From the NCBI RefSeq assembly GCF_041146795.1, contig NC_135174.1, positions 18,346,878 to 18,410,877 of the forward strand: a stretch of 64,000 bases of DNA, given 5' to 3'. The notes beneath the pieces are model-generated. The model did not search any database and had not been told where the DNA came from. It saw only the letters and a program-made list of their open reading frames with translations. This document shows positions 12,088-25,823 of this stretch, piece after piece. The stretch comes from Maylandia zebra (taxonomy: Eukaryota > Chordata > Actinopteri > Cichliformes > Cichlidae). The translations under genes were made by a program, and so were the position numbers. The stretch's first letter is position 1; each line of letters starts with the position of its first letter.

Positions 12088-13144
12088 TTCCTTGCTCATT
12101 AACCGTAAGACTGATATGTCATGTCTTCTGTCAATAAAGGAGTTGCCACCAAATGGCAACTGCTTTGATAAGTTATGAACTTGAAATCTGATTTAGTTAG
12201 TGTCAGGGTTTCTGTAGTGCAGGTCACCTACCAGGTTGGTGATGGGATGCTTTAATCTACATGCCAAATATCCTTGTGCAAGATACTGACCTCAAGTTCC
12301 TCTCTCATGCGTCTACCGGAGTTCGAATGTTTTGCAAAATCAATTGTTCCACACAGCCAAATTCACTGCAGATACAGACTTCTCCGTTACATCTATGTCC
12401 ACTGTGAATGACCATCTTTGAACAGAGGTGGTGGCATAGGGCACCAACTGTCTGACATCTATAATCCAGTGTTGAGATACCTTCCCAGAAGCCTTAACGC
12501 CCACTCACATCCTGGGCCATTTGACCTCAGGAAATCACATGATAGGTTGGGGCTAGGTTTCACAATGAGCTCACCCGAATCCTTGGTTGCTTGTGACCTA
12601 CACCCGTTTTCACACTTTGGCTCGTGTCATTAGGGAGAGGATCATTAGAGGGTCCATAGTCCCTCTTGGGCAGACACTCCCACAGGCCTTAAATCTGAGA
12701 CACTCCACCATTTGACCCTAGAACTGAAGAAATTTCTCGGATGAGAGGTGAAACGTCTTCAAGCAACTTAAAGAAGTTTAAAGAAGTTTCCAAGCTCCTT
12801 AGACTACAATGACCTGGATGACAGAACCTTCACAGACATCCATTACAAGTTCCTTCACCAACTGGATCTCAGCCTGCAAAAATACATAGCTCTAAACCTC
12901 AAATCTCACAAATGTGCTTTAGATGTGAAGTAGAAGTCAGTTCCTTTCTGTACTGCAACTTGGTCACGTTCATTTATCAGATAGTTGAAGAAAAGTCTCA
13001 CCACTCATCAAAGTGACTTCTTGAATCTCAGCTGAATATGTGTTGGTAAAGAAGAGGTGTAATAGTCTGCCAATCTGATCAGTTGTAAAGGTGTCTTGAT
13101 CTGCTAGCCTGTCATGTGGATTCTGTATCAACAAGTGCAAATGT

Positions 13145-13227
13145 GTCAGGATGGCCGAGCGGTCTAAGGCGCTGCGTTCAGGTCGCAGTCTCTCCTGGAG
13201 GCGTGGGTTCAAATCCCACTCCTGACA
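13145..13227 (+). tRNA. tRNA-Leu(CAG), array copy 2
   Basis: Body identical to copy 1. The 3' flank is TTCTTTGCTC. Confidence 0.95.
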
Positions 13228-14290
13228 TTCTTTGCTCATTAACCGTAAGATTGACATGATATGTCATGTCTTCTGTCAATAAAGGAGTTGCCACCAAATG
13301 GCAAATGCTTTGATAAGTTATGAACTTGAAATCTGATTTAGTTAGTGTCAGGGTTTCTGTAGTGCAGGTCACCTACCAGGTTGGTGATGGGGATGCTTTA
13401 ATCTACATGCCAAATATCCTTGTGCAAGATACTGACCTCAAGTACCTCTCTCATGCGTCTACCGCAGTCCGAATGTTTTGCAAAATCAATTGTTCCACAC
13501 AGCCAAATTCACTGCAGATACAGACTGCTCCGTTACATCTATGTCCACTGTGAATGACCATCTTTGAACAGAGGTGGTGGCATAGGGCACCAACTGTGTG
13601 ACATCTATAATCCAGTGTTGAGATACCTTCCCAGAAGCCTTAACGCCCACTCACATCCTGGGCCATTTGACCTCAGGAAATCACATGATAGGTTGGGGCT
13701 AGGTTTCACAATGAGCTCACCCGAATCCTTGGTTGCTTGTGACCTACACCCGTTTTCACACTTTGGCTCGTGTCATTAGGGAGAGGATCATTAGAGGGTC
13801 CATAGTCCCTCTTGGGCAGACACTCCCACAGGCCTTAAATCTGGGACACTCCACCATTTGACCCTAGAACTGAAGAAATTTCTCGGATGAGAGGTGAAAC
13901 GTCTTCAAGCAACTTAAAGAAGTTTAAAGAAGTTTCCAAGCTCCTTAGACTACAATGACCTGGATGACAGAACCTTCACAGACATCCATTACAAGTTCCT
14001 TCACCAACTGGATCTCAGCCTGCAAAAATACATAGCTCTAAACCTCAAATCTCACAAATGTGCTTTAGATGTGAAGTAGAAGTCAGTTCCTTTCTGTACT
14101 GCAACTTGGTCACGTTCATTTATCAGATAGTTGAAGAAAAGTCTCACCACTCATCAAAGTGACTTCTTGAATCTCAGCTGAATATGTGTTGGTAAAGAAG
14201 AGGTGTAATAGTCTGCCAATCTGATCAGTTGTAAAGGTGTCTTGATCTGCTAGCCTGTCATGTGGATTCTGTATCAACAAGTGCAAATGT

Positions 14291-14373
14291 GTCAGGATGG
14301 CCGAGCGGTCTAAGGCGCTGCGTTCAGGTCGCAGTCTCTCCTGGAGGCGTGGGTTCAAATCCCACTCCTGACA
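14291..14373 (+). tRNA. tRNA-Leu(CAG), array copy 3
   Basis: Body identical to copy 1, with the TTCTTT flank. It follows copy 2 by 1146 bp. Confidence 0.95.
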
Positions 14374-15436
14374 TTCTTTGCTCATTAACCGTAAGATTGA
14401 CATGATATGTCATGTCTTCTGTCAATAAAGGAGTTGCCACCAAATGGCAAATGCTTTGATAAGTTATGAACTTGAAATCTGATTTAGTTAGTGTCAGGGT
14501 TTCTGTAGTGCAGGTCACCTACCAGGTTGGTGATGGGGATGCTTTAATCTACATGCCAAATATCCTTGTGCAAGATACTGACCTCAAGTACCTCTCTCAT
14601 GCGTCTACCGCAGTCCAAATGTTTTGCAAAATCAATTGTTCCACACAGCCAAATTCACTGCAGATACAGACTGCTCCGTTACATCTATGTCCACTGTGAA
14701 TGACCATCTTTGAACAGAGGTGGTGGCATAGGGCACCAACTGTGTGACATCTATAATCCAGTGTTGAGATACCTTCCCAGAAGCCTTAACGCCCACTCAC
14801 ATCCTGGGCCATTTGACCTCAGGAAATCACATGATAGGTTGGGGCTAGGTTTCACAATGAGCTCACCCGAATCCTTGGTTGCTTGTGACCTACACCCGTT
14901 TTCACACTTTGGCTCGTGTCATTAGGGAGAGGATCATTAGAGGGTCCATAGTCCCTCTTGGGCAGACACTCCCACAGGCCTTAAATCTGGGACACTCCAC
15001 CATTTGACCCTAGAACTGAAGAAATTTCTCGGATGAGAGGTGAAACGTCTTCAAGCAACTTAAAGAAGTTTAAAGAAGTTTCCAAGCTCCTTAGACTACA
15101 ATGACCTGGATGACAGAACCTTCACAGACATCCATTACAAGTTCCTTCACCAACTGGATCTCAGCCTGCAAAAATACATAGCTCTAAACCTCAAATCTCA
15201 CAACAGTGCTTTAGATGTGAAGTAGAAGTCAGTTCCTTTCTGTACTGCAACTTGGTCACGTTCATTTATCAGATAGTTGAAGAAAAGTCTCACCACTCAT
15301 CAAAGTGACTTCTTGAATCTCAGCTGAATATGTGTTGGTAAAGAAGAGGTGTAATAGTCTGCCAATCTGATCAGTTGTAAAGGTGTCTTGATCTGCTAGC
15401 CTGTCATGTGGATTCTGTATCAACAAGTGCAAATGT

Positions 15437-15519
15437 GTCAGGATGGCCGAGCGGTCTAAGGCGCTGCGTTCAGGTCGCAGTCTCTCCTGGAGGCGTGGGT
15501 TCAAATCCCACTCCTGACA
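15437..15519 (+). tRNA. tRNA-Leu(CAG), array copy 4
   Basis: Body identical to copy 1, with the TTCTTT flank. It is the first tRNA of the 2289-bp block that is repeated downstream. Confidence 0.95.
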
Positions 15520-16582
15520 TTCTTTGCTCATTAACCGTAAGATTGACATGATATGTCATGTCTTCTGTCAATAAAGGAGTTGCCACCAAATGGCAACTGC
15601 TTTGATAAGTTATGAACTTGAAATCTGATTTAGTTAGTGTCAGGGTTTCTGTAGTGCAGGTCACCTACCAGGTTGGTGATGGGGATGCTTTAATCTACAT
15701 GCCAAATATCCTTGTGCAAGATACTGACCTCAAGTACCTCTCTCATGCGTCTACCGCAGTCCGAATGTTTTGCAAAATCAATTGTTCCACACAGCCAAAT
15801 TCACTGCAGATACAGACTGCTCCGTTACATCTATGTCCACTGTGAATGACCATCTTTGAACAGAGGTGGTGGCATAGGGCACCAACTGTGTGACATCTGT
15901 AATCCAGTGTTGAGATACCTTCCCAGAAGCCTTAACGCCCACTCACATCCTGGGCCATTTGACCTCAGGAAATCACATGATAGGTTGGGGCTAGGTTTCA
16001 CAATGAGCTCACCCGAATCCTTGGTTGCTTGTGACCTACACCCGTTTTCACACTTTGACTCGTGTCATTAGGGAGAGGATCATTAGAGGGTCCATAGTCC
16101 CTCTTGGGCAGACACTCCCACAGGCCTTAAATCTGGGACACTCCACCATTTGACCCTAGAACTGAAGAAATTTCTCGGATGAGAGGTGAAACGTCTTCAA
16201 GCAACTTAAAGAAGTTTAAAGAAGTTTCCAAGCTCCTTAGACTACAATGACCTGGATGACAGAACCTTCACAGACATCCATTACAAGTTCCTTCACCAAC
16301 TGGATCTCAGCCTGCAAAAATACATAGCTCTAAACCTCAAATCTCACAACAGTGCTTTAGATGTGAAGTAGAAGTCAGTTCCTTTCTGTACTGCAACTTG
16401 GTCACGTTCATTTATCAGATAGTTGAAGAAAAGTCTCACCACTCATCAAAGTGACTTCTTGAATCTCAGCTGAATATGTGTTGGTAAAGAAGAGGTGTAA
16501 TAGTCTGCCAATCTGATCAGTTGTAAAGGTGTCTTGATCTGCTAGCCTGTCATGTGGATTCTGTATCAACAAGTGCAAATGT

Positions 16583-16665
16583 GTCAGGATGGCCGAGCGG
16601 TCTAAGGCGCTGCGTTCAGGTCGCAGTCTCTCCTGGAGGCGTGGGTTCAAATCCCACTCCTGACA
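16583..16665 (+). tRNA. tRNA-Leu(CAG), array copy 5
   Basis: Body identical to copy 1, with the TTCCTT flank followed by the variant AACCGAAAGACTG, shared only with copy 7. Confidence 0.95.
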
Positions 16666-17725
16666 TTCCTTGCTCATTAACCGAAAGACTGATATGTCAT
16701 GTCTTCTGTCAATAAAGGAGTTGCCACCAAATGGCAACTGCTTTTATAAGTTATGAACTTGAAATCTGGTTTAGTTAGTGTCAGGGTTTCTGTAGTGCAA
16801 GTCACCTACCAGGTTGGTGATGGGGATGCTTTAATCTACATGCCAAATATCCTTGTGCAAGATACTGACCTCAAGTACCTCTCTCTCATGCGTCTACCGG
16901 AGTTCAAATGTTTTGCAAAATCAATTGTTCCACACAGCCAAATTCACTGCAGATACAGACTGCTCCGTTACATCTATGTCCACTGTGAATGACCATCTTT
17001 GAACAGAGGTGGTGGCATAGGGCACCAACTGTCTGACATCTATAATCCAGTGTTGAGATACCTTCCCAGAAGCCTTAACGCCCACTCACATCCTGGGCCA
17101 TTTGACCTCAGGAAATCACATGATAGGTTGGGGCTAGGTTTCACAATGAGCTCACCCGAATCCTTGGTTGCTTGTGACCTACACCCGTTTTCACACTTTG
17201 GCTCGTGTCATTAGGGAGAGGATCATTAGAGGGTCCATAGTCCCTCTTGGGCAGACACTCCCACAGGCCTTAAATCTGGGACACTCCACCATTTGACCCT
17301 AGAACTGAAGAAATTTCTCGGATGAGAGGTGAAACGTCTTCAAGCAACTTAAAGAAGTTTAAAGAAGTTTCCAAGCTCCTTAGACTACAATGACCTGGAT
17401 GACAGAACCTTCACAGACATCCATTACAAGTTCCTTCACCAACTGGATCTCAGCCTGCAAAAATACATAGCTCTAAACCTCAAATCTCACAACAGTGCTT
17501 TAGATGTGAAGTAGAAGTCAGTTCCTTTCTGTACTGCAACTTGGTCACGTTCATTTATCAGATAGTTGAAGAAAAGTCTCACCACTCATCAAAGTGACTT
17601 CTTGAATCTCAGCTGAATATGTGTTGGTAAAGAAGAGGTGTAATAGTCTGCCAATCTGATCAGTTGTAAAGGTGTCTTGATCTGCTAGCCTGTCATGTGG
17701 ATTCTGTATCAACAAGTGCAAATGT

Positions 17726-17808
17726 GTCAGGATGGCCGAGCGGTCTAAGGCGCTGCGTTCAGGTCGCAGTCTCTCCTGGAGGCGTGGGTTCAAATCCCAC
17801 TCCTGACA
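17726..17808 (+). tRNA. tRNA-Leu(CAG), array copy 6
   Basis: Body identical to copy 1, with the TTCTTT flank. It pairs with copy 4 in the 2289-bp block duplication. Confidence 0.95.
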
Positions 17809-18871
17809 TTCTTTGCTCATTAACCGTAAGATTGACATGATATGTCATGTCTTCTGTCAATAAAGGAGTTGCCACCAAATGGCAACTGCTTTGATAAGTT
17901 ATGAACTTGAAATCTGATTTAGTTAGTGTCAGGGTTTCTGTAGTGCAGGTCACCTACCAGGTTGGTGATGGGGATGCTTTAATCTACATGCCAAATATCC
18001 TTGTGCAAGATACTGACCTCAAGTACCTCTCTCATGCGTCTACCGCAGTCCGAATGTTTTGCAAAATCAATTGTTCCACACAGCCAAATTCACTGCAGAT
18101 ACAGACTGCTCCGTTACATCTATGTCCACTGTGAATGACCATCTTTGAACAGAGGTGGTGGCATAGGGCACCAACTGTGTGACATCTGTAATCCAGTGTT
18201 GAGATACCTTCCCAGAAGCCTTAACGCCCACTCACATCCTGGGCCATTTGACCTCAGGAAATCACATGATAGGTTGGGGCTAGGTTTCACAATGAGCTCA
18301 CCCGAATCCTTGGTTGCTTGTGACCTACACCCGTTTTCACACTTTGACTCGTGTCATTAGGGAGAGGATCATTAGAGGGTCCATAGTCCCTCTTGGGCAG
18401 ACACTCCCACAGGCCTTAAATCTGGGACACTCCACCATTTGACCCTAGAACTGAAGAAATTTCTCGGATGAGAGGTGAAACGTCTTCAAGCAACTTAAAG
18501 AAGTTTAAAGAAGTTTCCAAGCTCCTTAGACTACAATGACCTGGATGACAGAACCTTCACAGACATCCATTACAAGTTCCTTCACCAACTGGATCTCAGC
18601 CTGCAAAAATACATAGCTCTAAACCTCAAATCTCACAACAGTGCTTTAGATGTGAAGTAGAAGTCAGTTCCTTTCTGTACTGCAACTTGGTCACGTTCAT
18701 TTATCAGATAGTTGAAGAAAAGTCTCACCACTCATCAAAGTGACTTCTTGAATCTCAGCTGAATATGTGTTGGTAAAGAAGAGGTGTAATAGTCTGCCAA
18801 TCTGATCAGTTGTAAAGGTGTCTTGATCTGCTAGCCTGTCATGTGGATTCTGTATCAACAAGTGCAAATGT

Positions 18872-18954
18872 GTCAGGATGGCCGAGCGGTCTAAGGCGCT
18901 GCGTTCAGGTCGCAGTCTCTCCTGGAGGCGTGGGTTCAAATCCCACTCCTGACA
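18872..18954 (+). tRNA. tRNA-Leu(CAG), array copy 7
   Basis: Body identical to copy 1. Its flank carries the same AACCGAAAGACTG variant as copy 5, 2289 bp upstream. Confidence 0.95.
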
Positions 18955-20014
18955 TTCCTTGCTCATTAACCGAAAGACTGATATGTCATGTCTTCTGTCA
19001 ATAAAGGAGTTGCCACCAAATGGCAACTGCTTTTATAAGTTATGAACTTGAAATCTGGTTTAGTTAGTGTCAGGGTTTCTGTAGTGCAAGTCACCTACCA
19101 GGTTGGTGATGGGGATGCTTTAATCTACATGCCAAATATCCTTGTGCAAGATACTGACCTCAAGTACCTCTCTCTCATGCGTCTACCGGAGTTCAAATGT
19201 TTTGCAAAATCAATTGTTCCACACAGCCAAATTCACTGCAGATACAGACTGCTCCGTTACATCTATGTCCACTGTGAATGACCATCTTTGAACAGAGGTG
19301 GTGGCATAGGGCACCAACTGTCTGACATCTATAATCCAGTGTTGAGATACCTTCCCAGAAGCCTTAACGCCCACTCACATCCTGGGCCATTTGACCTCAG
19401 GAAATCACATGATAGGTTGGGGCTAGGTTTCACAATGAGCTCACCCGAATCCTTGGTTGCTTGTGACCTACACCCGTTTTCACACTTTGGCTCGTGTCAT
19501 TAGGGAGAGGATCATTAGAGGGTCCATAGTCCCTCTTGGGCAGACACTCCCACAGGCCTTAAATCTGGGACACTCCACCATTTGACCCTAGAACTGAAGA
19601 AATTTCTCGGATGAGAGGTGAAACGTCTTCAAGCAACTTAAAGAAGTTTAAAGAAGTTTCCAAGCTCCTTAGACTACAATGACCTGGATGACAGAACCTT
19701 CACAGACATCCATTACAAGTTCCTTCACCAACTGGATCTCAGCCTGCAAAAATACATAGCTCTAAACCTCAAATCTCACAACAGTGCTTTAGATGTGAAG
19801 TAGAAGTCAGTTCCTTTCTGTACTGCAACTTGGTCACGTTCATTTATCAGATATTTGAAGAAAAGTCTCACCACTCATCAAAGTGACTTCTTGAATCTCA
19901 GCTGAATATGTGTTGGTAAAGAAGAGGTGTAATAGTCTGCCAATCTGATCAGTTGTAATGGTGTCTTGATCTGCTAGCCTGTCATGTGGATTCTGTATCA
20001 ACAAGTGCAAATGT

Positions 20015-20097
20015 GTCAGGATGGCCGAGCGGTCTAAGGCGCTGCGTTCAGGTCGCAGTCTCTCCTGGAGGCGTGGGTTCAAATCCCACTCCTGACA
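20015..20097 (+). tRNA. tRNA-Leu(CAG), array copy 8
   Basis: Body identical to copy 1, with the TTCCTT flank. The upstream unit sequence carries TTGTAATGGTG in place of TTGTAAAGGTG. Confidence 0.95.
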
Positions 20098-21154
20098 TTC
20101 CTTGCTCATTAACCGTAAGACTGACATGTCATGTCTTCTGTCAATAAAGGAGTTGCCACCAAATGGCAACTGCTTTGATAAGTTATGAACTTGAAATCTG
20201 ATTTAGTTAGTGTCAGGGTTTCTGTAGTGCAGGTCACCTACCAGGTTGGTGATGGGATGCTTTAATCTACATGCCAAATATCCTTGTGCAAGATACTGAC
20301 CTCAAGTTCCTCTCTCATGCGTCTACCGGAGTTCGAATGTTTTGCAAAATCAATTGTTCCACACAGCCAAATTCACTGCAGATACAGACTGCTCCGTTAC
20401 ATCTATGTCCACTGTGAATGACCATCTTTGAACAGAGGTGGTGGCATAGGGCACCAACTGTCTGACATCTATAATCCAGTGTTGAGATACCTTCCCAGAA
20501 GCCTTAACGCCCACTCACATCCTGGGCCATTTGACCTCAGGAAATCACATGATAGGTTGGGGCTAGGTTTCACAATGAGCTCACCCGAATCCTTGGTTGC
20601 TTGTGACCTACACCCGTTTTCACACTTTGGCTCGTGTCATTAGGGAGAGGATCATTAGAGGGTCCATAGTCCCTCTTGGGCAGACACTCCCACAGGCCTT
20701 AAATCTGGGACACTCCACCATTTGACCCTAGAACTGAAGAAATTTCTCGGATGAGAGGTGAAACGTCTTCAAGCAACTTAAAGAAGTTTAAAGAAGTTTC
20801 CAAGCTCCTTAGACTACAATGACCTGGATGACAGAACCTTCACAGACATCCATTACAAGTTCCTTCACCAACTGGATCTCAGCCTGCAAAAATACATAGC
20901 TCTAAACCTCAAATCTCACAAATGTGCTTTAGATGTGAAGTAGAAGTCAGTTCCTTTCTGTACTGCAACTTGGTCACGTTCATTTATCAGATAGTTGAAG
21001 AAAAGTCTCACCACTCATCAAAGTGACTTCTTGAATCTCAGCTGAATATGTGTTGGTAAAGAAGAGGTGTAATAGTCTGCCAATCTGATCAGTTGTAAAG
21101 GTGTCTTGATCTGCTAGCCTGTCATGTGGATTCTGTATCAACAAGTGCAAATGT

Positions 21155-21237
21155 GTCAGGATGGCCGAGCGGTCTAAGGCGCTGCGTTCAGGTCGCAGTC
21201 TCTCCTGGAGGCGTGGGTTCAAATCCCACTCCTGACA
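21155..21237 (+). tRNA. tRNA-Leu(CAG), array copy 9
   Basis: Body identical to copy 1, with the TTCTTT flank. Confidence 0.95.
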
Positions 21238-22299
21238 TTCTTTGCTCATTAACCGTAAGATTGACATGATATGTCATGTCTTCTGTCAATAAAGGAGTTG
21301 CCACCAAATGGCAACTGCTTTGATAAGTTATGAACTTGAAATCTGATTTAGTTAGTGTCAGGGTTTCTGTAGTGCAGGTCACCTACCAGGTTGGTGATGG
21401 GATGCTTTAATCTACATGCCAAATATCCTTGTGCAAGATACTGACCTCAAGTTCCTCTCTCATGCGTCTACCGGAGTTCGAATGTTTTGCAAAATCAATT
21501 GTTCCACACAGCCAAATTCACTGCAGATACAGACTGCTCCGTTACATCTATGTCCACTGTGAATGACCATCTTTGAACAGAGGTGGTGGCATAGGGCACC
21601 AACTGTCTGACATCTATAATCCAGTGTTGAGATACCTTCCCAGAAGCCTTAACGCCCACTCACATCCTGGGCCATTTGACCTCAGGAAATCACATGATAG
21701 GTTGGGGCTAGGTTTCACAATGAGCTCACCCGAATCCTTGGTTGCTTGTGACCTACACCCGTTTTCACACTTTGGCTCGTGTCATTAGGGAGAGGATCAT
21801 TAGAGGGTCCATAGTCCCTCTTGGGCAGACACTCCCACAGGCCTTAAATCTGAGACACTCCACCATTTGACCCTAGAACTGAAGAAATTTCTCGGATGAG
21901 AGGTGAAACGTCTTCAAGCAACTTAAAGAAGTTTAAAGAAGTTTCCAAGCTCCTTAGACTACAATGACCTGGATGACAGAACCTTCACAGACATCCATTA
22001 CAAGTTCCTTCACCAACTGGATCTCAGCCTGCAAAAATACATAGCTCTAAACCTCAAATCTCACAAATGTGCTTTAGATGTGAAGTAGAAGTCAGTTCCT
22101 TTCTGTACTGCAACTTGGTCACGTTCATTTATCAGATAGTTGAAGAAAAGTCTCACCACTCATCAAAGTGACTTCTTGAATCTCAGCTGAATATGTGTTG
22201 GTAAAGAAGAGGTGTAATAGTCTGCCAATCTGATCAGTTGTAAAGGTGTCTTGATCTGCTAGCCTGTCATGTGGATTCTGTATCAACAAGTGCAAATGT

Positions 22300-22382
22300 G
22301 TCAGGATGGCCGAGCGGTCTAAGGCGCTGCGTTCAGGTCGCAGTCTCTCCTGGAGGCGTGGGTTCAAATCCCACTCCTGACA
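22300..22382 (+). tRNA. tRNA-Leu(CAG), array copy 10
   Basis: Body identical to copy 1, with the TTCTTT flank. Its unit closely matches the one before it. Confidence 0.95.
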
Positions 22383-23444
22383 TTCTTTGCTCATTAACCG
22401 TAAGATTGACATGATATGTCATGTCTTCTGTCAATAAAGGAGTTGCCACCAAATGGCAACTGCTTTGATAAGTTATGAACTTGAAATCTGATTTAGTTAG
22501 TGTCAGGGTTTCTGTAGTGCAGGTCACCTACCAGGTTGGTGATGGGATGCTTTAATCTACATGCCAAATATCCTTGTGCAAGATACTGACCTCAAGTTCC
22601 TCTCTCATGCGTCTACCGGAGTTCGAATGTTTTGCAAAATCAATTGTTCCACACAGCCAAATTCACTGCAGATACAGACTGCTCCGTTACATCTATGTCC
22701 ACTGTGAATGACCATCTTTGAACAGAGGTGGTGGCATAGGGCACCAACTGTCTGACATCTATAATCCAGTGTTGAGATACCTTCCCAGAAGCCTTAACGC
22801 CCACTCACATCCTGGGCCATTTGACCTCAGGAAATCACATGATAGGTTGGGGCTAGGTTTCACAATGAGCTCACCCGAATCCTTGGTTGCTTGTGACCTA
22901 CACCCGTTTTCACACTTTGGCTCGTGTCATTAGGGAGAGGATCATTAGAGGGTCCATAGTCCCTCTTGGGCAGACACTCCCACAGGCCTTAAATCTGAGA
23001 CACTCCACCATTTGACCCTAGAACTGAAGAAATTTCTCGGATGAGAGGTGAAACGTCTTCAAGCAACTTAAAGAAGTTTAAAGAAGTTTCCAAGCTCCTT
23101 AGACTACAATGACCTGGATGACAGAACCTTCACAGACATCCATTACAAGTTCCTTCACCAACTGGATCTCAGCCTGCAAAAATACATAGCTCTAAACCTC
23201 AAATCTCACAAATGTGCTTTAGATGTGAAGTAGAAGTCAGTTCCTTTCTGTACTGCAACTTGGTCACGTTCATTTATCAGATATTTGAAGAAAAGTCTCA
23301 CCACTCATCAAAGTGACTTCTTGAATCTCAGCTGAATATGTGTTGGTAAAGAAGAGGTGTAATAGTCTGCCAATCTGATCAGTTGTAAAGGTGTCTTGAT
23401 CTGCTAGCCTGTCATGTGGATTCTGTATCAACAAGTGCAAATGT

Positions 23445-23527
23445 GTCAGGATGGCCGAGCGGTCTAAGGCGCTGCGTTCAGGTCGCAGTCTCTCCTGGAG
23501 GCGTGGGTTCAAATCCCACTCCTGACA
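23445..23527 (+). tRNA. tRNA-Leu(CAG), array copy 11
   Basis: Body identical to copy 1, with the TTCCTT flank. Confidence 0.95.
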
Positions 23528-24592
23528 TTCCTTGCTCATTAACCGTAAGACTGACATGATATGTCATGTCTTCTGTCAATAAAGGAGTTGCCACCAAATG
23601 GCAACTGCTTTGATAAGTTATGAACTTGAAATCTGATTTAGTTAGTGTCAGGGTTTCTGTAGTGCAAGTCACCTACCAGGTTGGTGATGGGGATGCTTTA
23701 ATCTACATGCCAAATATCCTTGTGCAAGATACTGACCTCAAGTACCTCTCTCTCATGCGTCTACCGGAGTCTGAATGTTTTGCAAAATCAATTGTTCCAC
23801 ACAGCCAAATTCACTGCAGATACAGACTGCTCCGTTACATCTATGTCCACTGTGAATGACCATCTTTGAACAGAGGTGGTGGCATAGGGCACCAACTGTC
23901 TGACATCTATAATCCAGTGTTGAGATACCTTCCCAGAAGCCTTAACGCCCACTCACATCCTGGGCCATTTGACCTCAGGAAATCACATGATAGGTTGGGG
24001 CTAGGTTTCACAATGAGCTCACCCGAATCCTTGGTTGCTTGTGACCTACACCCGTTTTCACACTTTGGCTCGTGTCATTAGGGAGAGGATCATTAGAGGG
24101 TCCATAGTCCCTCTTGGGCAGACACTCCCACAGGCCTTAAATCTGGGACACTCCACCATTTGACCCTAGAACTGAAGAAATTTCTCGGATGAGAGGTGAA
24201 ACGTCTTCAAGCAACTTAAAGAAGTTTAAAGAAGTTTCCAAGCTCCTTAGACTACAATGACCTGGATGACAGAACCTTCACAGACATCCATTACAAGTTC
24301 CTTCACCAACTGGATCTCAGCCTGCAAAAATACATAGCTCTAAACCTCAAATCTCACAAATGTGCTTTAGATATGAAGTAGAAGTCAGTTCCTTTCTGTA
24401 CTGCAACTTGGTCACGTTCATTTATCAGATAGTTGAAGAAAAGTCTCACCACTCATCAAAGTGACTTCTTGAATCTCAGCTGAATATGTGTTGGTAAAGA
24501 AGAGGTGTAATAGTCTGCCAATCTGATCAGTTGTAATGGTGTCTTGATCTGCTAGCCTGTCATGTGGATTCTGTATCAACAAGTGCAAATGT

Positions 24593-24675
24593 GTCAGGAT
24601 GGCCGAGCGGTCTAAGGCGCTGCGTTCAGGTCGCAGTCTCTCCTGGAGGCGTGGGTTCAAATCCCACTCCTGACA
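24593..24675 (+). tRNA. tRNA-Leu(CAG), array copy 12
   Basis: Body identical to copy 1. The 3' flank is TACCTTGCTC, unique in the array. Confidence 0.95.
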
Positions 24676-25740
24676 TACCTTGCTCATTAACCGTAAGACT
24701 GACATGATATGTCATGTCTTCTGTCAATAAAGGAGTTGCCACCAAATGGCAACTGCTTTGATAAGTTATGAACTTGAAATCTGATTTAGTTAGTGTCAGG
24801 GTTTCTGTAGTGCAGGTCACCTACCAGGTTGGTGATGGGGATTCTTTAATCTACATGCCAAATATCCTTGTGCAAGATACTGACCTCAAGTACCTCTCTC
24901 TCATGCGTCTACCGGAGTCTGAATGTTTTGCAAAATCAATTGTTCCACACAGCCAAATTCACTGCAGATACAGACTGCTCCGTTACATCTATGTCCACTG
25001 TGAATGACCATCTTTGAACAGAGGTGGTGACATAGGGCACCAACTGTGTGACGTCTATAATCCAGTGTTGAGATACCTTCCCAGAAGCCTTAACGCCCAC
25101 TCACATCCTGGGCCATTTGACCTCAGGAAATCACATGATAGGTTGGGGCTAGGTTTCACAATGAGCTCACCCGAATCCTTGGTTGCTTGTGACCTACACC
25201 CGTTTTCACACTTTGGCTCGTGTCATTAGGGAGAGGATCATTAGAGGGTCCATAGTCCCTCTTGGGCAGACACTCCCACAGGCCTTAAATCTGGGACACT
25301 CCACCATTTGACCCTAGAACTGAAGAAATTTCTCGGATGAGAGGTGAAACGTCTTCAAGCAACTTAAAGAAGTTTAAAGAAGTTTCCAAGCTCCTTAGAC
25401 TACAATGACCTGGATGACAGAACCTTCACAGACATCCATTACAAGTTCCTTCACCAACTGGATCTCAGCCTGCAAAAATACATAGCTCTAAACCTCAAAT
25501 CTCACAAATGTACTTTAGATGTGAAGTAGAAGTCAGTTCCTTTCTGTACTGCAACTTGGTCACGTTCATTTATCAGATAGTTGAAGAAAAGTCTCACCAC
25601 TCATCAAAGTGACTTCTTGAATCTCAGCTGAATATGTGTTGGTAAAGAAGAGGTGTAATAGTCTGCCAATCTGATCAGTTGTAAAGGTGTCTTGATCTGC
25701 TAGCCTGTCATGTGGATTCTGTATCAACAAGTGCAAATGT

Positions 25741-25823
25741 GTCAGGATGGCCGAGCGGTCTAAGGCGCTGCGTTCAGGTCGCAGTCTCTCCTGGAGGCGT
25801 GGGTTCAAATCCCACTCCTGACA
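25741..25823 (+). tRNA. tRNA-Leu(CAG), array copy 13
   Basis: Body identical to copy 1. The 3' flank TTCCTTGCTCATCAGTAAG is slightly shortened. This is the last complete tRNA before the array ends in LINE sequence. Confidence 0.95.

Larger units (their letters stand above)
15262..19839 (+). repeat. Higher-order duplication of a 2289-bp two-unit block
   Basis: Variant markers repeat at an offset of exactly 2289 bp: GACATCTGTAATCC at about 15,893 and 18,182, TTTGACTCGTGTC at about 16,055 and 18,344, and CTTTTATAAGTTATG at about 16,741 and 19,030. None of these is in the other units. The block therefore covers two monomers, copied as a pair. The edges are approximate, and the match ends before the tRNA region of unit 8. 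Confidence 0.8.

Noticed and set aside
11278-25229. Plus-strand 71-aa frame MNRGGGIGHQL in all 13 units.
   Set aside because: Kept open by high unit identity. It has no recognisable domain and differs between units without a synonymous bias that I can see.
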